Below, in pieces: positions 22,764 to 33,000 of a stretch of 64,000 bases of DNA. Made by a program: the position numbers and the translations under genes. The notes beneath the pieces were generated by a model that was not told the DNA's origin, made no database searches, and saw nothing but the letters and a program-made list of their open reading frames with translations. Within the stretch, counting starts at the first letter, position 1, and each line of letters starts with the position of its first letter. Origin of the DNA: Lepraria neglecta (taxonomy: Eukaryota; Ascomycota; Lecanoromycetes; Lecanorales; Stereocaulaceae); NCBI GenBank assembly GCA_033220425.1, contig CM065649.1:3906001-3970000 (forward strand). The letters run 5' to 3'.

Positions 22764-23474
22764 TTAATCCACTGTCAGCTTTTCCCCGTTGTGCGTCATC
22801 TCTGAATGACAGAACCTAGCCAAATCCGACTTCATCTTCCAGTCATTGACGCAGCCGAGATACGCTCCGAAGGCGTCTTCTAGGCTTTGCCTAGACAATG
22901 TTTTTGTTGCTAGCGTAGGAGATTGGCCCAGAAGGTCAAGCGCGTATTCTGCGTCTGGGTGGCGGAACTGGTAGCTGACACTTTTAAAGTCAAGCGTAAA
23001 CAGCGTCTTGGACAGCTTGCCGGCCGTGAACCAGGCAAAGTGGTGTTCCACAAAATAGACATCCTGCCCTGGTGGCTCGTAGCCAAATATGGTCTCTGTA
23101 GGCCTGCCCTTAGAATAGAGACGACATGAGAGGCACTGGGCGCCATCGTCGATAAGGATGGCGTCCACATTGATAGTGAAGCCTGCGAACCGGTTGGCTT
23201 CTCTTTGGACGAGTGTAACGAATGTCTGAGGGTCAAACTCTTGACCGTTGTAGGTGTATGTCGAATGCATGTACTTGGGAAGGTCATTCCATCTCCCTTG
23301 GCTGGTGCAATCCAACCAAGCCCGGTAGATAGATGCTAGATCAGACACAGTGCCGGCCATGGTGTATGCTGGTGTCGATGTGGCTCGCACAGTGGATAGC
23401 GAGCAGCGAGCGTGTACAGACTTGTTATCGTTGGAACGCTCCTCCACATCTTTGATGTTGATGTTAGAGTTCAT
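22764..23474 (-). CDS. SnoaL-like (NTF2-fold) protein
   Basis: A single-exon frame of 236 aa; the ATG at 23360 (residue 39, MAGTVSDLASIY) is the likelier start because residues 1-38 look like leader sequence. Residues 40-160 match a SnoaL-like alpha+beta cone: the IYRAWLDCTSQGRWNDLPKY helix, a tyrosine-rich strand, VQREANRFAGFTINVDAILI and the EHHFAWFTAGKL strand. Such folds serve as polyketide cyclases, isomerases or dehydratases in metabolite pathways. A second domain of the same type begins at about residue 195 (LEDAFGAYLGCVNDW) but stops after about 45 residues, so the protein may be a truncated two-domain form. It is divergent from the P450 with 290 bp between starts. Confidence 0.68.
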   Translation of the reverse strand: MNSNINIKDVEERSNDNKSVHARCSLSTVRATSTPAYTMAGTVSDLASIYRAWLDCTSQGRWNDLPKYMHSTYTYNGQEFDPQTFVTLVQREANRFAGFTINVDAILIDDGAQCLSCRLYSKGRPTETIFGYEPPGQDVYFVEHHFAWFTAGKLSKTLFTLDFKSVSYQFRHPDAEYALDLLGQSPTLATKTLSRQSLEDAFGAYLGCVNDWKMKSDLARFCHSEMTHNGEKLTVD

Positions 23475-23546
23475 ATTCTTTCTAAAAATGGACCTTGGAC
23501 CAATCAGCTTTAAGGATTCTTTTGCCAGACCATATCAAGTAACAGC

Positions 23547-23556
23547 CGGCGAGCCG
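23547..23556. promoter_or_regulatory. CGG-N4-CCG inverted triplet in the shared promoter
   Basis: CGGCGAGCCG is an inverted CGG pair of the kind bound by Zn2Cys6 activators. It lies between the divergent SnoaL-like and P450 genes, with a CCAAT box nearby at about 23500. A single short site can occur by chance. Confidence 0.3.
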
Positions 23557-23764
23557 GAGGTCACTAGAACAGGCAAGTACCTAAGGTAGGCATCTGACTG
23601 ATCGGAGTATCTAGGCACAGCTTGTCCAAGCCCTGTGTCTTCAGGAGCTGGTTTTCACACGTCTCCTATATGGCTACCTTAGTGTAGCGCCCAATGGAGG
23701 CTCCAATTCAGTGCATGAAACCACTTTAGTAATTCAACCCTTCACCACCAGACGTATCTTCACT

Positions 23765-25582
23765 ATGGACGGCCTCTATATCGTTGCATTGTTTGGTCTG
23801 TTGACTCTGTTGTTTCAGGTCTACAGACTGGCATATCCTCGACCGTATCCCAACGTCCCTTACCACCGTGCCTCATTGAAGCGGTTGTGGGGAGACGTCC
23901 CAGATCTGCTTCGCTCGGTCAAGACAAGCCAGGACCCAGCCGGGTTCCTGTTCCAACAATGCAGAAATCCGAATTCACCCGTGGTTCAGCTCTTCCTCAA
24001 ACCATTTGCAAAAGCCGGCCATATTCATCGACGACGTCCGAGAGGTCAAGGACATCCTCAGCACACGCACCAGGGAGTTTGACCGCTCACCCAAGTCCCA
24101 GCGGACCTTTCGCCCTCTCCTCCCCCATTGCAGCCTGGTCAAAGCTACCGGTGCCGACTTCAAGGGCCAGCGACATTTGTGGGAAGGGTTGATGGGCACG
24201 AGTTTCCTGCGTCGCGTTGCTGCGCCCAAAATGCACCGCGCTGCCCTGGAATTGGTCGAGTTACTCAAAGCCAAAGCTGTTGTAGCTGATGGTCGACCCA
24301 TCTATTTCTTTGGCGACTTCGACCTGGCAGCCTTTGATGTAATTTGGAAGGTCATCTTCGGGGTCGAACTCAATGGGATCCGTGGTGAACGCGACGGGAC
24401 TGTTGAGGCCGCCAAGGATATGGACCAACCAGTGTCAAAGGACTCGGTGGCTATCATGCCCGTCGTCCCCAAGCCCGACATGTACAACATCATTTGTTTC
24501 GCCATTCAAAGCGTTGAGAGAACCTTCATTTCATTCTTTCAGCCACTGCACCACTGGCTCATCAGACAGAGTCCCGACTACAAGCAAAAGTGGGCTTTGA
24601 AAAACCGCATCGTCGACGGAATTCTCAGTGGTACCCGTTCGCAGCTGGAACATCTATCCGCAAAACAGCTGGCAGAGTGTGACGAAACGAGTGCTGCGGT
24701 GATGGGTGTCCATCGGCAGCTCCTGGCTGAGCGAGGAGAGTTGGGGAACTTAGCTGCTCCGACTCAGCAAGAAATCCATGACGAGCTACTCATGCTTCTG
24801 ATTGCAGTACGTCTATCGCCTGTGAAAATTTAAAAGAATGAAGAACTCTCGACTAATTGCTTTCCTCAAGGGTCACGAGACGAAAGCAGGGACACTCTCC
24901 TGGGCCGCCAAGTTTCTAACGGATAACCCAGAAAAGCAAGACAGACTCCGAGCTGCTCTGTTGAATGCGTACTCGAACGGTGTTCAGCCATCAGCCGAAG
25001 AGATCCTGACCAATTCAATTCCGTACATGGATGCATGCATGGAAGAGACTCTCCGTGTGGGAAAGATCACATTTCGCCTTGCCCGCATTGCCGTCACCGA
25101 CACTGAAGTTCTTAGCTACCGCATCCCAGAAGGCGCTTCAGTCACGCTGAATCCGTACGTAGGCGGGAAACCACTTGATATCCCCGAGGAGCTGCGAAGC
25201 AAGACGTCCCGACAATCCAAAGACAACTTCCAATCGCATTGGGACCCTGAAGGTATGGACCAATGGGTGCCCGAGCGTTGGCTTGCAGAAGACGGGAGTT
25301 TCAAACCCCACAGCTTTCCTCGCCTGGCATTTTCTGCTGGTCCTCGTGTCTGCTGTGGTATGTTCTATCTCATTCACGGCCACCGTTCCTTATTTCTAAG
25401 ATTGCTAACATGAATAGTCCACAGGCAAAACCCTTGTGTTACAGGAGTTCCGAATTACTCTCACAATCCTGGTTTTGAACTTCAAGTTTGGCGCTCCTCC
25501 TGGTGAGTTGGCTAGTATGGCAGCGCATCAGCGAATCCTCAGAGTCCCACGGTACTGTTATTTCAGACTTAGCGCTCTTTAA
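23765..25582 (+). pseudogene. Cytochrome P450 with one frame change
   Basis: Exon blocks 23765-24806, 24871-25357 and 25425-25582 encode a microsomal P450: an N-terminal membrane anchor (LYIVALFGLLTLLF), a Pro-rich hinge, EETLR of the K-helix, PERW, and the heme loop FSAGPRVCCG that is split by the last intron and completed by KTLVLQEF. The I-helix reads AGHETKAG, with Lys in place of the usual second Thr/Ser. Around 24005-24015 the frame shifts by one base in the middle of KPF-KPAIF, so the gene is either recently broken or carries a sequence error. Introns of 64 and 67 bp obey GT-AG. It would oxidise a small molecule at the ER, with the neighbouring exporter and SnoaL-like protein. CYP family not assigned. 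Confidence 0.8.
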
Positions 25583-26829
25583 GTTGGGCAGCTTGTGTGG
25601 TTGGGGGGAAGAGATGCATGTACATACCTAAGCAACAGCGTTCCATTCTCCAGCTACAGAGTGTCGCTGCACCCGACGGACGCAAAGTCAGGTCAAGGAT
25701 CAAAACAAATAGATACGTTCTTGTTATGTTCCAAGATATTTCGGTGATTTCTGTCCTTTCGTTAGCTTAAATTCGTGACTCACTATTTGATGTATCATAA
25801 GGTGGATTAGTATCGATCCACGCGCGGGCTCAATGTGCGTCGGTGATATTCTATAAGCTTTACGGAAGGTTAGGGGTAAGTCATGGCATAATGGATCTAC
25901 CGAGCATTGTAGATCTCATGGCAGTTCGCATAACATGCCACTTTGTATGTCATGCCACCTTTTATGCTTATGTCACGTGACGCGGTGCATGCTCGCTGGG
26001 TGCAAACTACCCCATTGCTTGCCTGTAGCTTAAGAAGCCAGCGTGTAGTATTGCCTATAATTGGAATATATATTATCACTATGTGTATCGACATTATTTC
26101 CCAGCTATAAGACTCCTCGTGATCTATATTCCTATCGGAAGATATACAAGGTAATAGCAGTGCAGTTAGCAATCTGCGAGCGTGACGTTAGACGGAATTT
26201 ACTTGTACCGGCAGCGCCAAGCGCTAATTAAGGAACGGTCCGGGCGCTAGCAATGTCTCCATGTAAATGCGGAGATATAGTATGGTTCTCAACAGAACTT
26301 GAGACCTGTCATTCAAACAGGTCTTGCATTGTTGTAATTAGTTTGGGACCCGCCTAAACCCCATGGATCGATAGGCACCTAGCTGCAAAATGGAAAATGT
26401 CTTGACTATCCTTGTGGGCAGATGTTTCCTAAAATGGCCAGGAGATTCTAGTTTGCGATCAGCGACCCCGAATGATGCGGGCATTGCTTCCTTGTGTACA
26501 TACGCTTGTCGAGACGGAATCCAAAGTTTCCAAGGGTGGAATATGGGGCATCGGTGGTCGAATAGTAAGCGCATAGCCTGAGGAATAGAGCCCTTGAGCG
26601 AGGCTTTAACAGCAATAGCCTTTGCCTGTGCCACCATCATGTTGTATCTCCCGCAAACGCGGATTCAGCTATTGTTGAACTTTTTTGATGTAATTTCCCT
26701 TTATCATTGCATCCTTTCAAACGGTTGTCAAGGCGAAATGCGAAACAAATACCCAATCTTCAGGATGGGTATTAACGTTCCCCTCTAAGGAAGCACCGTA
26801 AGATCTCCAGGGATAGCGACAACGAAATC
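25583..26829. other. Intergenic, 1.2 kb, nothing secure
   Basis: A 100-aa minus-strand open frame (26338-26640) has no recognisable family or splice partners. A short hairpin (AGACCTG...CAGGTCT, about 26300) is seen. Confidence 0.4.
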
Positions 26830-27996
26830 TCAAGCACTTCTTTTGCTCCTGAGAAAGATGTGACCGTTCCTTTCGACGACATCGACCAGATCCCCTTCTT
26901 CATCGTCCTCGTCGCCCTCCTCTTCCCTATCATCCGAATCTTCGCCAAAATTCCAGGATCCTCGAAGATGTCGCTTGTATCCGTATATATTCGGGTTGTT
27001 GAGCTTTACAGGGGTGGTATGCGGGGAAGATTGTATGGCGTCAAGAAGGATGCGATCGATGTGTCGTAAAATTGTTTGTCGATCGAACAGCCACTGGAAA
27101 ATGCGGGAGATAAGAAGCCGCTTGTTGTTGTCAAGACAGGCAAACGTATAATTTGTGCCGTCTGACAGCATGCCGAATACGGTTTTGTTTGTCTGATCTT
27201 GTCTTGCATCTTGTATGGCCGCCATATATACCAACATCTGAGGCATCCCGACCGACGCGCTTCCCGCTGGCTTTGTCTCGACGATGATGAGCAAGGACCC
27301 AGTGTTTCTCTTATCTGTCCCATAACCTAGAGCCCAGTCTGCACGTCCCCTCAGAAGTATAGGCTTGCTGCGCTCATCGACGTATTTCATAGACACTGGT
27401 ACTTCTGCGGAGAGGAGGAGTCGGCGGGATGCATCCATGTCTTTGAGCTGATTTAGGCGGTCGACGAGGACAAGTTCCAGAATGGCCCGCGTTATTGATT
27501 CATCAGTGCGCGAGCGGACGTATTCAATTGTTTTAAGGTCCTCGATTACGGCAGCTACCACACGTTATTATAGTCTAAGGTGTCCTTTGGGTTTTACTCG
27601 TACATACCATAATGTGGGTTCATCTCTGGTGCTTTCTGCTCGTCCTCCTTGAGCTCGAGGACGAAGTCCATTGAGTTGGGCTTATAATCGACACCTAGAA
27701 TAATTGCGGCCTCTGTGGTCCCCCTAAGATCTGTCGCAGCGCGGGTCTATACGGAACGTCAGTAATTACCTCACCCAGCGCTGAAGCTGAATGCTCACCG
27801 CAATTGGTCTTCTGTGGGGAGGCACGACTTCTCCATAGGCAGCTAGAATATTCTCGAGGAGCGGTGATAAGCTTTCCAGGCTAAGAGGTAATGCAGATCG
27901 AGCTTCTTGTAATGCAGCAAGCTGAGCCTCCGTAATTGAAGCAAGCGGTGTGCCGATGTATTCGACTCCATCGTCAGTAATGCGTCGTTTGCTCAT
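26830..27996 (-). CDS. PD-(D/E)XK nuclease-like fungal protein
   Basis: Three exons, 27996-27799, 27746-27608 and 27554-26830, give 353 aa; introns are 52 and 53 bp. The N-terminal third is helical. The core, from about residue 165 to 230, reads LLRGRADWALGYG, then SLLIIVETKPAGSASVGMPQ and LVYMAAIQ: an Asp on one strand, Glu-x-Lys about 22 residues later and a Gln in the next helix, the layout of a PD-(D/E)XK nuclease core. The C-terminus is very acidic (Glu/Asp run), then ends HIFLRSKRSA. Related fungal proteins occur in many copies and are uncharacterised. Activity is inferred from the motif only. It could be a DNA-damage, mobile-element or effector-type protein. Confidence 0.7.
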
Positions 27997-28422
27997 GTCC
28001 GGGGAGTCCTTTCAAGACGGCCTAATCAATAAAGGAGAGGTAGAGACGTACGGGCACAGATGCAGAAGTTGGGCGGGGTTAGCTTGGGGAGTTAACGTTA
28101 TAAGCGGCGGGGACGGATACCCGGAGCTCTATTAGCTAGCCCAAATACGAAATTCTTCGCACCTTACCACCCGGTCAATTGTTAAATTGCTTTATACCGT
28201 ATTCGTGGGCAGGATTATTTCATCTTGGTAAAAGGAATTCCTTATTCAAGTTAGCTCAGGACATCGCGTTTTGAAAAGGCCGAGGAATAAATAATTCCTT
28301 CGAGCGAAGCTGTGTTCTAAAAGAACGCCTCCCTTCACCACTCGAATCTCATCTTTTTAGCACCAGCAAATTGCTCGATTCTCTCCACGCCTTGACACCC
28401 AAAATCGTCCAACAAGCTCAAC
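27997..28422. other. Intergenic, nothing seen
   Basis: Upstream of the nuclease-like gene and of the decayed dehydrogenase; no coding signal. Confidence 0.4.
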
Positions 28423-29417
28423 ATGCCTTCCAACACCGCAGCATAGCTGACAGCAGAAAAAGCGACGCCTCTCGAGGTCAAGTCCGCGCCTTATACTCCT
28501 CGTGAAAACAAGATCGTTGTCAAGAATGGCGCAGTGGCGATCAATCCTATCGATTGGAAGCTCCAGGAGAGGCCCTTCCTTCCCTTGAATTATCCTACTA
28601 TCCTAGGTCTGGATTTCGCGGGCGAAGTTGTAGAAGTCGGCAGCTCTGTCTCTATTCAGCAAAGGCGACCGTGTCCTTGGCCATACACTCATAACTTCGT
28701 CCAGCAGAGAGTCTGGGAAGAAATGTAAGAGCGCCTTTCAACTGTACACCATTGTCCAAGGATGCTTGGCATCCAAAATCCCCAGCAGCATGTCGTTCGA
28801 ACAAGCTAGTGATCTTCCATCATGTCTCTTAACTGCAGCTTGCAGGATATTTCAAAAAAGACTTCCTGGCGCTTCAGTACCCGTTACTGAATCCTAAACC
28901 AACTGGCAAGACTCTACTCGTCTAGGGCGGAGCCACAAGCGTTGGTAGCAACGCCATTCGGCTCGGAGTAGCTGCCGGCTACGAAGTGATCACCACCGCC
29001 TCGCCCAAGAATTTCGAGTATGTCAAGAATCTCGGTGCCAGCCAGGTGTTCGACTACAACAGCAAGACTATCGTCGATGACCTGGTTGTAGCGCTCAAGG
29101 ATAAGACAAGTGCTGGTGTACTCGACTGCATCAGCGTCAATGGAGCAGTCGAGGCCTGCGCGGATGCCCTCATCAAGATTAAAGGCGAGAAATTCATTGC
29201 CACGTGCGGGCATCCACCGGAGAAGAGCCCTGATAGTATTAGTGTCTGAGGTCAGCAAGGTTATTTATGAGGATTTTTTGCCAAAGGCACTTGCTGAGGG
29301 GAAGTTTGTTGCTGCGCCTGATCCGCATGTTGTTGGGAAGGGGCTTGAGTGTGTGTAGGAGGCTTCGAGGTTTAGAAGAAGGGGGTGTCTGCTAAGAAGA
29401 TTGCTGTTTCTTTGTGA
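28423..29417 (+). pseudogene. Medium-chain dehydrogenase/reductase, decayed
   Basis: The frame opens MPSNTAA and shows the MDR landmarks in order: NGAVAINPIDWKLQE, YPTILGLDFAGEVVEVG, a GDRVLGH stretch, a nucleotide-binding GGATSVGSNAIRLGVAAGYE, ASPKNFEYVKNLGASQVFDYN and a C-terminal KALAEGKFVAAPDP...KKIAVSL. This is the zinc-independent quinone-oxidoreductase/enoyl-reductase branch found in fungal metabolism. In-frame TAG codons lie at residue 8 and just before the GGATSVGS loop, both where Trp is expected (TGG-to-TAG), and there are at least two frame changes (near 28660 and 29240). It is not functional. Confidence 0.82.
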
Positions 29418-30019
29418 TGCTGGTATAGGAGGAACAGGGAGGTTATGTGGGCTAGAAATACGGAACTGGATGCATCATTAGACGCCCTTCATATGCGACA
29501 CACAGTTTTCGCTCTGTCTCATTCCCATAGACGCTACAAGCTCTCCCCTGCTGTATGTTTTAGGGGCCTTTATCGGGATAGCCGTGCATTTTACGTGCTT
29601 GGCACCCCTAGTTCCAATGAACTTTAAGGGTGTCCAAGGGCCGATCTCTTAGAACAAACTCATTCTTCGATTTCTGTTGGAGACCTTCAACTTCCTCTCG
29701 TACAATGGCAGGGGAAAAGGACCTGTCAAGTATTGGTAATACTTCTAGCAATGATGTCTGGGTGGCCTGAGTGCCGCTGCTCAATCGATGAAGAGGAACG
29801 TTCAAGGCCTTAGATAGCCACCCCGCTTGCCTTTTCAAGTCTAACTGGTGAGGATGGCCCCCAAAGCTCCTGCCCAATGGCTGAGCGGGAAAGGAGCCTC
29901 GGCAACCCAAGCGCCATGACTTCGAGAGCTTCGGAATGCCTAGCATTGGCAAGCTATGACAGCGCTGGCCTTGACTTTCCGACGATATTCTGGCACCACC
30001 GTCGATTTGATAGGAAGCA
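29418..30019. other. Intergenic, nothing secure
   Basis: A 139-aa minus-strand open frame (29608-30027) overlaps the start of the next gene and looks like chance. Confidence 0.35.
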
Positions 30020-33000
30020 ATGGTCAATCGCCACGGACTCAGCGAGCTTTATTCGCCCCCAGATGGGAACATGATTGCGCAGTTAGCCGTCTTCCCAAAC
30101 ACTCTCAGCAAAGGCTTCAGGCTGACTGTCTGATAGCATCATCTTCGTCCACGGCCTTTTCGGACACCCTCAAAAGACTTGGACCGCTGGTGGTACGGGA
30201 GAGGGATCGCACGATGCCAATGGATCATCGAGCAAGGGAATTGGCGATGGATCAGTCTTCTGGCCGCAAAAGTTGCTGCCAGCGGTGATACCTGATGCAA
30301 AGATCTCCACCTTCGGTTACGACGCAGACGTTGACGGCTTCTTCACTTCGGCATCCAAAAACACCATAGATCAGCATGCTCAGAATCTACTCTCGGATCT
30401 AGCTGATTTACGCCCAAGTCCTGAAGATGTAAGTCTAGTGGCTCACCAATGCTAAAGTAAGACCGTAGGATGGAACATGGCACATAGACAGTTTTTGTCA
30501 AAGCATGGCCAGATCAATCTGAGCCAACGTTGGCCCATTATGTCCACATTTGTTTTTCGTTGTTGGCTCGCTGTTTTTCTTAAGATCAGCCTCTTATACT
30601 CTGGCTGATGTTCTAGTTTCCTTTCATTACCATTAAGTCGATCGTAATTGAGGACTAATTTACTCTACACTAGCAAGCAATTCCGATCATCTTTGTGGTT
30701 CATAGCCTGGGGGGTATTATCGTTAAAGATGTAAGTAGATTTGCTTCCCTGCCTCTCGTGGCGACACTGAGATCAGTTCGTTCATCTCAACCTTTCACCC
30801 TTTGCAATCTTTACTCAGATTATTGGAAGTGTGTACAGCGTTCAAAGCGTCTTTTGCTCCAAAACAACATGTCTTGCCTCGCCAAGCTGATCTATAATGT
30901 GACTGTCGGAAACGGAATGTTGGCAACCAATTCTGACTTACATTAATTTCTTCTCTCATATCCTTGATGTTAGGTTTGAGTTCCACCATCGAACGTCTTT
31001 CAATATTGGCTCACCACATAGATGACTTGTCTAACCCAAGCGTCTTCATTTGGGCACTGAATCAGTCGAGCAACACGGTTGGCACGCGGCTTAAGGATAT
31101 AGCTCCAGCAACTTTCGCCGTCTGCTTTCTTGGGACCCCTCATCGTGGGTCCAAGTCAGCTTCGTTAGGCAAGATAGCCTACCAGCTCACAGTCATACTC
31201 AGCAAGCGCCCGAATCTTAAGCTTTTGCAAGGGCTAGAAAGAAATTCAGAAACACTGGAAAGAATAGGAGCAAGCTTTGCACAAACATTGCTGAAATACA
31301 ACATAGTCATATACTCCTTCCGCGAGGAAAAAGAGACAAGAAAATTTGCAATCCTTCACACCTTTGTCAGTGACCGAGACGCTTGGTCTTCCGTCTTTGT
31401 CGTTTTACTAAGGGCTTGCTGATTACGATGCAGGTCGTAAATGCCAAATCAGCCAAGATTGGCAACGGAAATGAGGAAGTAAGCAGCATCCCAGCCGACC
31501 ACAGTAATATGACCAAGTTTGGCAGCCCCAATGATGTCGGATTCAAGCGAGTAAGCGCTCAGCTAAGAAGATGGCTAGAGGTTATCAGATCTCACAATAG
31601 TAAGTACGAGACTCTGCACGTATCAAGACGAGGAGGACACGCAGTTTCGAGTTTCATGGCTAAGCGTTCGTAGCAAAAATCCCGACACAAGATCGAGAGG
31701 GTTAGTCTCGAAATCATCACCCCGGGAACACTGCATTGATAACGATCAATAGATTGTTTGGATAGCTTGAACGATAGGATGACTAGAGCGCGTATTGCTG
31801 AGGTCCACGAAGCCCATGAGAAAACTTTCCATTGGCTTTTCGATCCTTCGATCGTCTCTTTCTCTGAATGGTTAAGCGAGGAGAGTTCGAAGAAGCGGCC
31901 AATCTACTGGGTCCAAGGGAAGCCGGGCTCAGGAAAATCGACGCTGATGAAATTCGCGATGTGTGATCGAAGAATGGCGGAGCTCCTGGCCTCAAGTGGT
32001 CATCCTCACTGGAATTTTGCAGCCTTTTTCTTCCACGACCGTGGCTCAGAAGTACAAAAGACGCTCGGAGGAATGCTACAGGAACTTCTCCATTCCGTAT
32101 TGGGTCAGATTCCAGCCCTTTCACAGTTCATCATTCCCTGCTACCTCGAACTTGTCCGCTCGCAGAGAACAAGAGCGCCGAATTGGGATGCTGAAACTCT
32201 TAAGACCGCACTGTTCTCCATCATTGGACAACGGAAAGTTCACCTACAGCTATTCCTGCTTCTGGACGCTCTAGATGAGCATCACGGCGATAATGATTTG
32301 CTTGCGTCGTTTCTCAAAAAGCTTGTCGATAAAGCTGACGGAGATCGTGTCACATTGAAGGTGTGCTTGGCCAGCAGATCTTGGACCGTCTTCCAACAGC
32401 ATTTTGGAGCATGCCCAGGTTTTGCCATTCACGACCATACTCGCCAGGACATAAGTACTTACATTAAAGCTCGATTGGAGCCAAGCCGAGCAGTCGACGA
32501 GCCTCACACAGATCAATCAGGGCGGCGCCGTGTTGTAGACCTAGTGGCTGATAAAGCCTTGGGGGTTTTCATTTGGGTTAGGCTCGTTGTGGACCTGCTA
32601 TCGAAAGGTGTCCGGGACGGCACACCATACTCAGCTTTAGAGGAACAGGTGAATAAGATACCACAAGAACTGAAAGACCTCTACGCCGATACGTTACGGA
32701 GAATCGAACCTGAGTACTCATCTGAAGCGTACATCATGCTACAGATAGCTCTTTGCAGCCTTGTTCCACTTCCGCTGCAAACCTTCATGGCTAGCGTGGA
32801 TGTTAATTTTTTGGGCGCAGATATCGCGCATCGGGCAACAGATATTACAACAATGGAGGGCTTGAGCCACGATTCCACAGTCCGACTCCAAAGCAGGCTC
32901 GAGAGCCGCAGTGGTGGACTGCTTGAGGCCGTCTCAATGGCCGTTCCAGACGAAAGTGCGCAAGCTGAATTGCCTCACTTGGTGGTACAATTCATCCACC

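Noticed and set aside
22581-22805. Separate gene on the plus strand before the SnoaL-like gene
   Set aside because: Too short, no start context or partner exon, and its end overlaps the SnoaL-like gene; kept only as a note.
26285-26335. Hairpin AGACCTG...CAGGTCT as a terminator or small RNA
   Set aside because: Seven-bp stem with no T-run or promoter boxes; fungal Pol II genes do not end this way.
29608-30027. 139-aa minus-strand gene
   Set aside because: No family resemblance and it overlaps the first exon of the NLR gene.
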